Assembly: GCA_040902535.1 (NCBI GenBank) | Contig: JBBDXD010000019.1 | Span: forward strand, 132,773 to 196,772 | Length of the DNA stretch: 64,000 nucleotides | Direction: 5' to 3' | DNA from: Dehalococcoidia bacterium | GTDB taxonomy: Bacteria; Chloroflexota; Dehalococcoidia; DSTF01; JACRBR01 | In this document: positions 53,076 to 62,657 of the stretch, in pieces | Layout: each line of letters starts with the position of its first letter | How positions within the stretch are numbered: the stretch's first letter is position 1 | Program-made: the position numbers and the translations under genes | The notes under the pieces: model-generated | Told to the model about the DNA's origin: nothing | The model's input: the letters and a program-made list of their open reading frames with translations, nothing else | Database searches by the model: none

Positions 53076-55211
53076 ATGTCTGAGCGCGGAAGCGAACCCC
53101 CGGACGAGCGTACGCAGCGCCATCCGGAGGACGATGGCCGCGAGCAACGGCCTGAGCCGACGCACGTCCGCATCCCGCGCGGGCAACAAGACGACGTAGA
53201 GCAGACGGAGATCGTCAGGGGCGCGAAGCCCGGGAGCCGGTTCGCGCGCCGGATCCGCGCCGGCGAGCGGCGGTTCGAGCGTGGCGACGTCGAAGGCACG
53301 TACAGGGCGACGGCGCGCGCGACGGCGCCGGCGACGTCGTTCGGGCGCGTCCTGCGCAACTTTCGACGCGTCTTCGTCGGGTCGCCGATCTCGTCCGAGC
53401 ATCTCGAAGATCAACGACTGCCGAAGTCGAAGGCGCTCGCCGTCTTTTCTTCGGACGCCCTCTCGTCGAGCGCATACGCCACGGACGAGATCTTGCTCGT
53501 ACTCGCCGGCGCGGGCACCGCTGTGCTGACGCAATCGCTGCCGATCGCGCTGGCGATCGTGGCGCTGCTGGCCGTCGTGACGTTTTCGTATCGGCAGACG
53601 ATCAAGGCGTACCCGAGCGGCGGCGGCGCGTACATCGTCGCGCGCGACAACTTCGGGAACCTCGCCGGCATTACGGCTGCGGCGGGGCTCGCCGTCGGGT
53701 ACATTCTGACCGTTGCGGTCTCGATCGCCGCGGGCGTGTTCGCCGTGGTATCGGCAGTCCCGGAACTCGTCGACTACAAGGTGCCGATGGCGCTCGGGGC
53801 GGTCGGACTGGTGACGCTGCTCAACCTGCGCGGACTGCGCGAAAGCGGCACGATCTTCGCGATCCCGACGTACGGCTTTATCGCCGCATTCGCGTTCATG
53901 ATCGCCGTCGGACTCGTCCGGTCGATCATCGACCCGGACCTGCGCGCCACCGAGCCGCCGGGCGGCTGGCACGAGCCGGGCACGAGCGCGCTCTCCATCT
54001 TCATCATCCTGCGCGCGTTCTCCATGGGTTCGGCGGCGCTGACCGGTGTCGAGGCGATCTCTAACGGCATCCCCGCGTTCAAAAAGCCGGAGTCGCAGAA
54101 TGCCTCCACGACGCTGCTGATGATGGCCATCATCCTGGGATCACTGTTCCTCGGCATCACGTTCCTCGCCAACCAGTTCGACATCCAGCACGGCAACGAA
54201 ATGTCGGCGCCGGCGCAGATCGGCCGCACCGTGTTCGGCGAGTCGCCGATCTTCTACCTGATCCAGGCGTTCACGGCGTTGATCCTGTTCCTGGCGGCGA
54301 ACACCGCGTATCAGGACTTCCCGCGCCTCGCATCGATCCTGGCGCGCGACCGCTTTTTGCCGCACCAGTTCCTGTTTCGCGGCGACCGCCTCGCGTTCTC
54401 GAACGGTATCACCGTGCTCGGCGCCGCCGCCGCTGGTCTGCTCTTGATCTTCCAGGCCGACGTCAACCGCCTGATCCCGCTCTATGCGTTCGGCGTGTTC
54501 CTGTCGTTCACGCTTTCGCAGACGGGCATGGTGCGCCACTGGCTCCGGCTCAAGGAAGAGGGCTGGCTGCACAGCGCGGCAATCAGCGGCATCGGCGGCG
54601 TCACGACCGGCATCGTCGCCATCATCGTCGGCACGACGAACTTCGCCGCGGGCGCGTGGATCTCGATGGTCGCGATCGCTTTCCTCGCGGCAACGTTAGG
54701 GGCGATCTACTCGCACTACATGGGCGTCGAGCGCGAGACGGCGGTGCCGGAGAACACGATCCTCGAAACGGGACGCAAGCAGCGACAGGCCGTCATCGTG
54801 CCGGTCGAAGACATCAGCCTCGCGACGCTGCGGACGGTGGATTACGCGCGCAGCATTTCCGCCAACGTGACGGCCTTGCACGTGACCGACGACATCGAAC
54901 GCGGCCAGGAGCTGCGCAAGCAGTGGGAGTCGACCGTGCTCGACATCCCCTTCCGGATTATCCACTCGCCTTACCGGTCGTTTGTGGCGCCGCTGATGCA
55001 TTACGTCGACTTGCTTGACCGCGCGGATCCGGGGCAGTACGTCACGGTAGTGCTGCCGGAGTTTCGCACGCGGCGGCCGTGGCAGCGCTGGTTGCACAAC
55101 CAGTCGGCGCGGCGGTTGAAGAACGCGCTGCTGGAGCGGCCGAACACCGTGATCGTCGAGGTGCCGTACCACCTGGCGAGCGGCGTCGACCAGGTGCTGG
55201 AGCCGGATTAG
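53076..55211 (+). CDS. APC-superfamily permease, KimA-like
   Basis: 711 residues. A charged N-terminal tail (1-100), 12 membrane helices (about 115-580) and a C-terminal cytoplasmic domain (about 590-711) of universal-stress-like fold (VPVEDISLATLRTVDYARSI). KALAVFSSDALSSSAYATDE and YPSGGGAYIVARDNFG in the first helices resemble KimA-type K+ transporters (the c-di-AMP-controlled YdaO/KimA group), with amino-acid transporters as the alternative. Starts at ATG 53076 without a good ribosome site, so the true start may be internal. No ydaO-type riboswitch pattern is visible upstream. Confidence 0.85.
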   Translation: MSERGSEPPDERTQRHPEDDGREQRPEPTHVRIPRGQQDDVEQTEIVRGAKPGSRFARRIRAGERRFERGDVEGTYRATARATAPATSFGRVLRNFRRVFVGSPISSEHLEDQRLPKSKALAVFSSDALSSSAYATDEILLVLAGAGTAVLTQSLPIALAIVALLAVVTFSYRQTIKAYPSGGGAYIVARDNFGNLAGITAAAGLAVGYILTVAVSIAAGVFAVVSAVPELVDYKVPMALGAVGLVTLLNLRGLRESGTIFAIPTYGFIAAFAFMIAVGLVRSIIDPDLRATEPPGGWHEPGTSALSIFIILRAFSMGSAALTGVEAISNGIPAFKKPESQNASTTLLMMAIILGSLFLGITFLANQFDIQHGNEMSAPAQIGRTVFGESPIFYLIQAFTALILFLAANTAYQDFPRLASILARDRFLPHQFLFRGDRLAFSNGITVLGAAAAGLLLIFQADVNRLIPLYAFGVFLSFTLSQTGMVRHWLRLKEEGWLHSAAISGIGGVTTGIVAIIVGTTNFAAGAWISMVAIAFLAATLGAIYSHYMGVERETAVPENTILETGRKQRQAVIVPVEDISLATLRTVDYARSISANVTALHVTDDIERGQELRKQWESTVLDIPFRIIHSPYRSFVAPLMHYVDLLDRADPGQYVTVVLPEFRTRRPWQRWLHNQSARRLKNALLERPNTVIVEVPYHLASGVDQVLEPD

Positions 55212-55313
55212 GCGCGCATCGAACGTTGCACCCGTTCAGGCGCCCCGCCGGGATCCCGCGAGCGCGCGCTCTTCGTGCGCGGCGACGTCCCGCAGACGTC
55301 CTATCCGGATTGC

Positions 55314-55319
55314 TATAGT
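55314..55319 (+). promoter_or_regulatory. Putative -10 element of the pseudopilin-like gene
   Basis: TATAGT within GCTATAGTGG, 33 bases before the TTG start at 55352. Same core as at 10711 and 24690. Confidence 0.35.
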
Positions 55320-55351
55320 GGGCGCCGTCATCGGGGACGCGGGAGAGCGGG

Positions 55352-55942
55352 TTGAACGAGATCAAGCGACTGAACTGGGCCGTCATCGCGCCGGTGGGCC
55401 TGCTCGCGCTGGCGCTGCTGGCGATCCTGTGGCTCGACCTGGCGACGGGCGGCGAGGCGAAGCCGGACCCGTTCCTCGGCACCATCGGGACGCCGGTGCG
55501 CGGGACGTTCGTCGCGCCGACGTCAACGCCGCCGGGCGCGGAAGCTACGCCACGGCCGCGACCGACGGTCGGCGGCGACGCCGAAGGCACGCCGCTGGAG
55601 CGCGATGCGGCGCGGCGCGGCGCCCTGGTGCTGCTGCTGGTCGCGGCGGACGAATATCGCGACGAAAACGGCGAGTATCCGAGCACCGGCGGCAACCTGC
55701 AGACGCTGTGCGTGTACAAGGACGACGACGTCGGTTGCGACCTGGCGGAGACGTACGACGGCGCGCTGCCGGAAGATCCTGCGGGCGATCCGATCAAGAA
55801 CGGCTACTGGTACCAGTCCGACGGCGAAACCGTGAAGATCTACGCGGCACTGGAACTCGAGATCAGCGACTCGGAGCGCTGCCCGACGGACAACGTCGAC
55901 CTGCGCGTGAAGCAGAGCCTCGTCTGCATCGAGGGGCCGTAG
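55352..55942 (+). CDS. Membrane-anchored pseudopilin-like (GspG-type) domain protein
   Basis: 196 residues from a TTG at 55352 (GGGAGAG before it). One N-terminal membrane helix (residues 8-30), a Thr/Pro/Gly linker (about 35-80), then a soluble domain like the C-terminal half of type II secretion pseudopilin GspG: ALVLLLVAADEYRDENGEYP (helix then GxYP) and LPEDPAGDPIKNGYWYQSDG (LPxDPWGxPYxYxx). The pilin prepilin peptidase site is absent (no G-F-x-x-E), so it is not an ordinary pilin. No type II secretion genes nearby. Function unknown. Confidence 0.75.
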   Translation: MNEIKRLNWAVIAPVGLLALALLAILWLDLATGGEAKPDPFLGTIGTPVRGTFVAPTSTPPGAEATPRPRPTVGGDAEGTPLERDAARRGALVLLLVAADEYRDENGEYPSTGGNLQTLCVYKDDDVGCDLAETYDGALPEDPAGDPIKNGYWYQSDGETVKIYAALELEISDSERCPTDNVDLRVKQSLVCIEGP

Positions 55943-56130
55943 AACCGTGGAAGTGGGAAGCCGGATGCGGGATGTCCATGGCCCTCAGGTCCCAATGCTC
56001 GGTGCAACGCTGATCGCAGGGACGAATTGACGACGTAGAGCGACGGCGTTGGCGGGCGTCACGTCTCCGGCGTCGCCGAGACACTTTGCTAAGCTGATCG
56101 CACGTTCCGAGAGCAGGAGGATCGCGCTCC

Positions 56131-56736
56131 ATGGCACTCGATCTGTTCAACAAGCGCTCCCGCGAAGACCACGAGCGCTTCGGCGAACGGCTGCCTCCCG
56201 GTCAGAAGCTGACCGACGGCTGGCCGGTGCTGCACTACGGCGGCATCCCGAGCATCGACCTGGCGACGTGGAAGTTCTCGATGATCGGGCTCGTCGACGA
56301 TGAGGTCAGTTTCACGTGGGACGAGTTCATGGCGCTGCCGCAGACGACGCTGCGGTCCGACGTCCACTGCGTCACGCACTGGAGCAAGTTCGACAACGAC
56401 TGGACGGGCGTCGCGATCCAGGACCTGATGAAGCAGGTGCGCCTCAAGCCCGAAGCGAAGCACGTCATGCTGCACAGCTACGGCGGCTACACGACGAATA
56501 TCTCGATCGATGAGTTGCTCGATAACGACGTGCTGTTTGCGCACAGTCACAACGGCGAGCCGCTGACGAAAGAGCACGGCTGGCCGCTGCGACTCGTCGT
56601 GCCGAAGTTGTACTTCTGGAAGAGCGCCAAGTGGGCGCGCGGCATGGTCTTCATGGACGAAGAGAAGCCCGGATTCTGGGAGATGTACGGGTATCACATC
56701 CACGGCGACCCGTGGCGAGAAGAGCGGTATTCGTAG
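56131..56736 (+). CDS. Sulfite-oxidase-like molybdopterin-dependent oxidoreductase
   Basis: 201 residues, behind AGGAGG. Compact oxidoreductase of the SUOX/MsrP (YedY) fold: Cys80 in RSDVHCVTHWSKFDNDWTG is the molybdenum ligand, and WPLRLVVPKLYFWKSAKWAR with GFWEMYGYHIHGDPW are typical. No signal peptide, so it is probably cytoplasmic, unlike MsrP; Chloroflexota and actinobacterial homologues share this. Substrate unknown (sulfoxide or sulfite). No cognate heme partner adjacent. Confidence 0.92.
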   Translation: MALDLFNKRSREDHERFGERLPPGQKLTDGWPVLHYGGIPSIDLATWKFSMIGLVDDEVSFTWDEFMALPQTTLRSDVHCVTHWSKFDNDWTGVAIQDLMKQVRLKPEAKHVMLHSYGGYTTNISIDELLDNDVLFAHSHNGEPLTKEHGWPLRLVVPKLYFWKSAKWARGMVFMDEEKPGFWEMYGYHIHGDPWREERYS

Positions 56737-56805
56737 GTGTTAGGTCGTCAGTGGTGCGGGTTCTACCGCCGGCGCGCAGAACCGCCGAGGCTTTGTATCG
56801 TTGAG

Positions 56806-56824
56806 CGCGGGCTTTCAGCCCGCG
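56806..56824. repeat. REP-like palindrome (copy 1)
   Basis: CGCGGGCTTTCAGCCCGCG, 8-bp stem with 3-base loop. Same palindrome occurs three times at 59934-60105. Lies between the molybdoenzyme and phosphotransferase genes (56737-56929). Confidence 0.8.
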
Positions 56825-56929
56825 TCACTCCCACGCTTCGATACGCTGGCCCTCAGACCGCTCTTGCCGCGCGCGCGCTGCTGCCTGTAGATTCCGGAGA
56901 CGCCGCACGCCGGTCACGCGAGGGAAGAC

Positions 56930-57538
56930 TTGCCGTCGTTCACGCTCGTCCCGCACAAGGTCTCGACGCGCTTCACTGACCCCATCGTGACGCCGCTGGC
57001 CGCGCTGGGCGTGACGCCGAACATGATCTCCGTGTTCGGTTTCGCCGGGAACGTCGCGGCGGGATGCCTCGCGGCGGGCGGACACCTGTTCGCCGCCGGC
57101 GCCGTGATGCTCTTCTTCAGCGCGCTCGACTTGCTCGATGGCGCGCTGGCACGGAAGACCGGCACGGTGACGAAATTCGGCGCCGTCTTTGACTCGGTGC
57201 TCGACCGCCTGTCCGAGGCGGCGGTGCTCGCCGGTCTGCTCTTCCACTATTCGCAGCGTGGCGGCCACACGGAGGAGATCGCGCTGATCTACGCGGCCAT
57301 CGTCGGCTCGATCATGGTGAGCTACGTGCGGGCGCGCGCGGAAGGGATCGGGCTGGAGCTGCGCGAGGGGCTGTTCACGCGCGCGGAGCGCGTGATCCTG
57401 CTCGGCGGCGCGCTGCTGTTCGGCGGACAGGTGCTCCGCATTGCACTCTGGGTGCTGGCGTTGCTGGCGCACCTTACGGCGGCGCAGCGCGTCTTCGCCG
57501 TATGGCAGAAGCTGCGCGACGAGGCGCCTGCCCGATGA
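56930..57538 (+). CDS. CDP-alcohol phosphatidyltransferase
   Basis: 202 residues from a TTG at 56930 (GAGGGAAG before it). Transfers a phosphoalcohol from a CDP-linked donor to make a phospholipid head group. Full motif D-G-x2-A-R-x8-G-x3-D-x3-D: LLDGALARKTGTVTKFGAVF followed by DSVLD. About six membrane helices. Close to the PgsA/archaetidylinositol-phosphate-synthase group. ATGA overlap with the next gene makes a lipid-glycan operon likely. Confidence 0.92.
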   Translation: MPSFTLVPHKVSTRFTDPIVTPLAALGVTPNMISVFGFAGNVAAGCLAAGGHLFAAGAVMLFFSALDLLDGALARKTGTVTKFGAVFDSVLDRLSEAAVLAGLLFHYSQRGGHTEEIALIYAAIVGSIMVSYVRARAEGIGLELREGLFTRAERVILLGGALLFGGQVLRIALWVLALLAHLTAAQRVFAVWQKLRDEAPAR

Positions 57539-59064
57539 CGACGGCAACGGCCGCCGAACGGACGCAGGGCAACGTCGTCCGCACCGACACCGAAGCGGAT
57601 GCGGTCAGCCGCGCGTTGAACTTCGACTTCGCGCAGCCGATGGCGTTCGCGGCACTGGCTGTGCTGTTCGTCTTGAGCCGCGCGCCGTTCATCAACATCG
57701 GCTACGGCACCGACCCCGATGCGTGGCGCATGGCGCTGACGGGGCACTGGCTCTGGGAGAATCACGAGTACTATCCGTCGCGCATGCCGGGGTACCCGGT
57801 GCCGGAGTTCGCCAACGCCCTCGTGATCAACGGCGGGTGGCTCGCGACGAACTCGCTGACCGTGTTGATCTCGCTCGCCGGGCTGTGGTTTTTCGCGCAG
57901 ATCGCCTCGAAGCTGGAGTTGCCGCACCGCGGCGCCATCGTCATCGCGTTCGCGTTCACGCCGTTGCTGTGGATCAACAGCATGACGACGATGGACTACA
58001 TGTGGGCGCTGACGTTCAGCCTGGCGTCGTATTACTTCCTGATCCGGCGCAGCAGCGTGCTCGCGGGCATCATGCTGGGACTGGCGATCGGGTCGCGCTC
58101 GACGTCGGCGCTGATGCTTGTGCCGCTGTTGGCATACATGTGGCGCGACGATCTGAAGCACGAGATACGGCCGTTCATCGTCGCCATGGTGGCGGTGTCG
58201 TTGCTGGCGTGGACGCCGGGCTACTGGCGCTACGGCCCGGGCATGCTCACCTTCTACGACGCGAAGGTCGGCTACCTCAACGTCTTGCGGCTGCTCGGCA
58301 AGGATACGCTCGGGCTCTTCGGGTCGATGGCCGTGATCGCCGCGCTCGTCGTCTCGTTGCCACGGCTCGCGCGCCTGCCGGCAGACGTCGTGCGCGACAA
58401 GCACGTCATGGTATGGGTGCTGGCGATTGCGGTGACCATCGTCGCCTTCGCGCGGCTGCCGCACGAGGCGGCGTACCTGATCCCGGTGTACCCGTTCGCG
58501 TTTTTGCTGATGGCGAAGTACGTTCAGAAGTGGGTCCTTACCGGCGCGATCGGCGTCGTGTTGCTCGCCGGATGGGTGGACCTGACGTCGCCCGGCGAGG
58601 AGATCAACAGCGAGGCGTTCACGAACGCGAGCATCGGCAAAGGACTCGTGCTATCGAACCGCGAGACGATGCTCAACCAGATCGATTACGTCGAGGACAT
58701 CGAGGCGCTGGACGTCGCGAATGACACGGTCGTGTCGCTCGGATTCATCTATCCGCAATTCGCGGTGCTCAACCGTGATCGGTTGCGCCTGGACATTTTG
58801 GAGAAGGACGAAGACTCGATCAGCCAACTTTCCGACGCCGGTAAGGCAGTCGCCGTAGAGCGCAACATCGTGTACGTCTGGCTGCTCGACTGGGATCAAT
58901 TTCAGGGGTTTAGCAGCCAGGGCTTCGCGTTCGCCCACACGCTGGATGCAGGACGCAGCACGGCCGGGCTCTATGACTATCGTCCGGCGCTCCTCGGTTC
59001 GCGGGCGATTGACCTCGGGCGCGGGCCATCGGGCGGCGCCGGCGCGGCGAGGACGGACCGCTGA
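57535..59064 (+). CDS. GT-C-fold membrane glycosyltransferase
   Basis: 509 residues with about 11 membrane helices. First external loop has the acidic DPDAWRMALTGHWLWENHEY (GT-C Asp motif) and YPSRMPGYPVPEFANALV. C-terminal soluble part from about 385. Such transferases use polyprenyl-phosphate sugars at the outer membrane face. Coupled to the CDP-alcohol phosphotransferase (ATGA) and to the methyltransferase (ATG shares a base with the stop). Together they could build a methylated, glycosylated lipid; this is inference. Confidence 0.85.
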   Translation: MTTATAAERTQGNVVRTDTEADAVSRALNFDFAQPMAFAALAVLFVLSRAPFINIGYGTDPDAWRMALTGHWLWENHEYYPSRMPGYPVPEFANALVINGGWLATNSLTVLISLAGLWFFAQIASKLELPHRGAIVIAFAFTPLLWINSMTTMDYMWALTFSLASYYFLIRRSSVLAGIMLGLAIGSRSTSALMLVPLLAYMWRDDLKHEIRPFIVAMVAVSLLAWTPGYWRYGPGMLTFYDAKVGYLNVLRLLGKDTLGLFGSMAVIAALVVSLPRLARLPADVVRDKHVMVWVLAIAVTIVAFARLPHEAAYLIPVYPFAFLLMAKYVQKWVLTGAIGVVLLAGWVDLTSPGEEINSEAFTNASIGKGLVLSNRETMLNQIDYVEDIEALDVANDTVVSLGFIYPQFAVLNRDRLRLDILEKDEDSISQLSDAGKAVAVERNIVYVWLLDWDQFQGFSSQGFAFAHTLDAGRSTAGLYDYRPALLGSRAIDLGRGPSGGAGAARTDR

Positions 59065-59891
59065 TGGCGGACGACGCCGCGACAGGCGCCACGTACCTCG
59101 CGTACCTCGCGTACCAGTACGGCGACGCCGAACGGCTGCGGGTCCGCTGCGAAACGCACCGCCTGTACAGCGTCGTGCCCGATAACTTCCGCGGCTGGGT
59201 GATCGAGCAGTGCGGCGTGCGATCCGGCATGCACGTCCTCGACGTCGGTTGCGGGCCGGGCACGTACCACACGGCGCTGATCGCGCTCGCCGCGCGCGTG
59301 ACGGGGTGCGACTTCTCGCGCGGCATGGTCGTCGAAGCGCTGGCGAACAGCCGGACGAATCGTTACCGCGCCGGACTGGCGCAGGCTTCGGCGGAGGCGC
59401 TGCCGTTCGCCGAGGCATCCTTCGACCGGGCGATGGCGAATCACATGCTGTACCACGTGCCCGACATTCCGCTGGCGCTGCGGGAGATCCGCCGCGTCTT
59501 GCGACCGGGCGGGCGCGTGGTGCTGGCGACGAACGACGCCGGCAGAGGACGTCTGTTCGAGCTGCACGAGCGGGCGGCGCGTGACTGCGGTTTCACGCCG
59601 ACGGAGATCGCTTCGGCGCGCTTCACGCTCGATGATCTGCCGCTCGTGCAGTCCGTCTTCGCGGACGCCGTGATGCACCGCAAGACGAACGCCTTCGCGT
59701 TCCCCGACGCCGAACCGGCGCTGCGCTACTACGCGAGCTGCCAGATCGACGAGATCGAGGAGCGTGCGGCCGACGGATCGCATCGCGAGCCGCTGATGCA
59801 GCGCATGCAGGCGTTGATCGAGGAGATCGTCGCGCGCGAGGGCGAGCTTCGCACGCCGAAAGATGCCGCCTGTTTCGTGGCGGATGTGTGA
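59064..59891 (+). CDS. Class I SAM-dependent methyltransferase
   Basis: 275 residues. Motif I VLDVGCGPGTYHTAL, motif II CDFSRGMVVEAL, motif III/IV LPFAEASFDRAMANHMLYHV and the post-motif IRRVLRPGGRVVLATND match Methyltransf_11. The final helices are predicted (CQIDEIEERAADGSH). Substrate unknown; probably acts on the product of the upstream glycosyltransferase. Ends at the start of a repeat block. Confidence 0.9.
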   Translation: MADDAATGATYLAYLAYQYGDAERLRVRCETHRLYSVVPDNFRGWVIEQCGVRSGMHVLDVGCGPGTYHTALIALAARVTGCDFSRGMVVEALANSRTNRYRAGLAQASAEALPFAEASFDRAMANHMLYHVPDIPLALREIRRVLRPGGRVVLATNDAGRGRLFELHERAARDCGFTPTEIASARFTLDDLPLVQSVFADAVMHRKTNAFAFPDAEPALRYYASCQIDEIEERAADGSHREPLMQRMQALIEEIVAREGELRTPKDAACFVADV

Positions 59892-60105
59892 GGCGTCGGG
59901 TGTGGTCATTCAGACGGTGCATTGCATCGCGCCGCGCGGGCTTTCAGCCCGCGCTCGTATTGGCGCGCTGCTTCGTTGCCGACGTCTGAGGCGTCGGGTG
60001 TCGTCATACAGACAGTTCGTCGCGTTGCGCCGCGCGGGCTGAAAGCCCGCGCTCATATTGGGCGCGGAGTTGTTTTTATTTTGAGCGCGGGCTTTCAGCC
60101 CGCGC
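59891..60105. repeat. REP-like cluster: tandem 98-base unit with three palindromes
   Basis: AGGCGTCGGGTG... appears at 59891 and again at 59989 (98-base period), each followed by a palindrome GCGCGGGCT-TTC-AGCCCGCGC. Palindromes: 59934-59954, 60032-60052 (reverse orientation) and 60085-60105. They fill the gap between convergent genes. Likely REP-type element or transcription-termination structure. No gene in 59892-60123. Confidence 0.85.
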
Positions 60106-60123
60106 GTGCTGTTGGGTTGGCGG

Positions 60124-61428
60124 TTACCACCGGCTGCGGATCACACTCGCCGAATACACGATGGTGCCGAGCGTTGCGAGCGCGAGCACGCCGATGATCG
60201 CGTACGCGATCATCGTGCCGCCGCCGTCGCCGTCACTACCGCCCGATGATGCGGAGCCGTCGCTGTCACCCGGCGATGACGTAGCTTCGCCCCGTGCCTC
60301 TTCGTCGTCTGGCGCCGGCGTGACGGTCGGCGCGGCGACGCGTGGCGGCAGGCCGACGAACCCGCGCCATTCGTTTTCGAGTCCGGCCTGGTCGAAGCCG
60401 TACACGGTCTCGAACGCGTTGTCGATGCGCGACCCCGCCTTGAATGTGCGCAGCAATTCGGCGAACTGCTCCTCGCCATACGTCTCGACGAGATAGCGCA
60501 CCATCGAGCCCGACTGCCCGTAGTACACGCCGACGGTGCCCGCGCTGCCGCCCGTCGCCGACGAATTGAGCTGCGGCATCGTGAGCGTCCGGTCGTTCGC
60601 GATCGCCGTGTCGAGCGCGCTCTGGTGGCCCGGCAGTGGCGCGTTTTGCACGAACACCGAGATGCCCTCGTTGAGCCAGCCGGGAATGTCGAACGGGCCA
60701 CGCGTCGCTTCGCGCGTCACGATGTGCGCGATCTCGTGGCGGGTGATGTCGAGCGTCGCGGTGTCGGCGGAGACCATGGCGGTGTCGGAGTACAGCACTT
60801 CGCCGAGCACCGTCACGCCCTGCCCGCCGCCCGAGACGATCGCGGGCTGCATCTCCGCCGCGGTCTCGTACAGGAAGATCTTCACCGGAAACGGCACCGT
60901 CGCCTGTTCGAGGCTGCCGGTGCGTTCGATGCCCTCGATCGCGGCGCGCAGCACAGCCGCCGCTTCGTCCTCCGTGGCCAGATGGTAGAAGACGGTGACG
61001 TTGCCCTCCGTCAGCTCGAAGAAGTTGAAGCGCGTGTCCTCGTGCGCGTAGAGCCGCTCGTCCGTCGACGTGCGGTCGCCGGCCGCGTCGGTGATCTCCC
61101 AGTGATACGTGATCTGCGCGCCGGGGATGACGTAGATGCCGCGCCCGCTCGTCAGCGTGAACGAGCAGTTGATCGTCGATGTGCCGTCGCAGTTCGCGAT
61201 CGCCGTGGCGCCGGTGCCGTCGGGCGCCAGCTCATAGCTCAGGCGCACCTCTTCGGGTTGCGACGCCGCGGTGAACGACAGCGTGAACGTGACGCCGGTC
61301 GGGAAGTCGTTGCGCGCCGCGTCGGAGATGATGTTCACGCCCTCCTGCGCGCGCGTCTGCGTCGCAAACGGCGCCTGCATCGAGAGCGCGACGAGGATCG
61401 CGAGAAGCGCTAGGACGCTACGCCGCAC
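60124..61428 (-). CDS. Membrane-anchored peptidase-MA-like zinc peptidase
   Basis: 434 residues. Signal peptide (1-28, cleavage after TRAQ), an immunoglobulin-like domain (30-135, with disulfide pair Cys80/Cys88), then a gluzincin domain: ITRHEIAHIVTREATRGPFD gives HExxH (231-235) with the third ligand Glu254 in PGWLNEGISVF. A Ser/Gly/Asp linker (about 365-395) leads to a C-terminal membrane helix (MIAYAIIGVLALATLGTIVY). Likely outside-facing protease. Start overlaps the prfB end by 11 bases, so it is co-transcribed. Confidence 0.9.
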   Translation of the reverse strand: MRRSVLALLAILVALSMQAPFATQTRAQEGVNIISDAARNDFPTGVTFTLSFTAASQPEEVRLSYELAPDGTGATAIANCDGTSTINCSFTLTSGRGIYVIPGAQITYHWEITDAAGDRTSTDERLYAHEDTRFNFFELTEGNVTVFYHLATEDEAAAVLRAAIEGIERTGSLEQATVPFPVKIFLYETAAEMQPAIVSGGGQGVTVLGEVLYSDTAMVSADTATLDITRHEIAHIVTREATRGPFDIPGWLNEGISVFVQNAPLPGHQSALDTAIANDRTLTMPQLNSSATGGSAGTVGVYYGQSGSMVRYLVETYGEEQFAELLRTFKAGSRIDNAFETVYGFDQAGLENEWRGFVGLPPRVAAPTVTPAPDDEEARGEATSSPGDSDGSASSGGSDGDGGGTMIAYAIIGVLALATLGTIVYSASVIRSRW

Positions 61429-62528
61429 TGTTCGCCCCCACCGTCGACTTGAGATATGCCTTGATGAACTCGTCGAGGTCGCCGTCGAGGACCTTCTGTG
61501 CGTCGCTGGTCTCCTGGCCGGTGCGGTGGTCCTTCACCATCTTGTACGGGTGCAGCACGTAGCTGCGGATCTGGTTCGACCAGCCGGCGCTCACGTGATC
61601 GCCCTTGATCTTCGCCTGCTCATCGGCGTGCTTCTGCAGTTCGAGCGCGAGCAGCCGCGCTTCGAGGACGCGCATAGCCGACTCACGGTTGCGCCCCTGC
61701 GAGCGCTCGTTCTGGCACGTGACGACGAGCCCCGTCGGCAGGTGCGTGATGCGGATCGCCGTCGAGTTCTTCTGCACGTTCTGACCGCCGTGCCCGCCCG
61801 CGCGAAAGACGTCGACGCGCAGGTCGTCGGGGTTGATCGTCACCTCGGCGTGGCTGCCTGCCTCGGGCATCACTTCGACGAGCGCGAACGACGTATGGCG
61901 CTTGTGCTCGGAGTCGAACGGCGACAGCCGCACGAGCCGGTGGACGCCGCGCTCGCCCTTCATGTAGCCGAACGCGTGCGGCCCGGTGACCTCGACGGTC
62001 GCGCTCTTGATGCCGGCCTCTTCGCCGGGCATCAGGTCGACGATGTCGGTCGTAAAGCCGCGCTTCTCGGCCCAGCGGAGGAACATGCGCAGCAGCATCT
62101 CCGCCCAGTCCTGCGACTCGGTGCCGCCGGCGCCCGCGTGTACCGCGAAGATGGCGTTGCGGTCGTCGTACTCGCCCGAGAAAGTCAGCTCGAACTCCAG
62201 GTCGTCGAGCTGCGATTCGATGCCGTCGGCGTCGCGCGCGACGTCTGCGGCGGTGGCTTCGTCGCCATCGGCGGCGGCCAGTTCGAGCAGTTCGAGTCCG
62301 TCGTTGACGCGCGTCTCGAGTCCGCGCCACGTATCGACGCGCGCCCGCAACTGCGCGATGCGCTTCATGGTGGTCTGCGCGGACTCGGGATCGTCCCAGA
62401 ACCCGGGTTCGGCGGACTGCTGTCCGAGGGTTTCAGCTTCGGAGGCTAGTGAGGCGATGTCAAAGACGCGCCATGACATGCGCAATGCGCTCTTTGAGCC
62501 CGATCAGCCGCTCGCGTAGCTCCTGCAT
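61418..62528 (-). CDS. prfB: Peptide chain release factor 2 with programmed +1 frameshift
   Basis: RF2 releases peptides at UGA and UAA. The gene starts at ATG 62528 and codes 22 residues (MQELRERLIGLKERIAHVMA RL) in frame 0, ending at CTT TGA (stop 62460-62462). Shifting +1 at CTT-T gives GAC ATC GCC, continuing the frame open to 61418. The result is a 369-residue protein with the tripeptide SPFDSEHKRH (SPF, UGA-specific) and the catalytic AGGHGGQNVQKNSTAI (GGQ). The slippery CTTTGAC is canonical; the usual internal Shine-Dalgarno (AGGGGG) is replaced by GGCGCG, a weak match. The full CDS joins 62463-62528 to 61418-62461 (complement). Confidence 0.93.
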
Positions 62529-62657
62529 GTCGTGACGTCCGTCCTTTCGTGATTCGTTGTGCTGTTCATCGTAGCGGATTGATGGCGCTATGGAGGGTCA
62601 GCCAGATTGCCGCCGTAAACTTGACCAACCAGTATCCGGCACCGAGAATGACGCACC

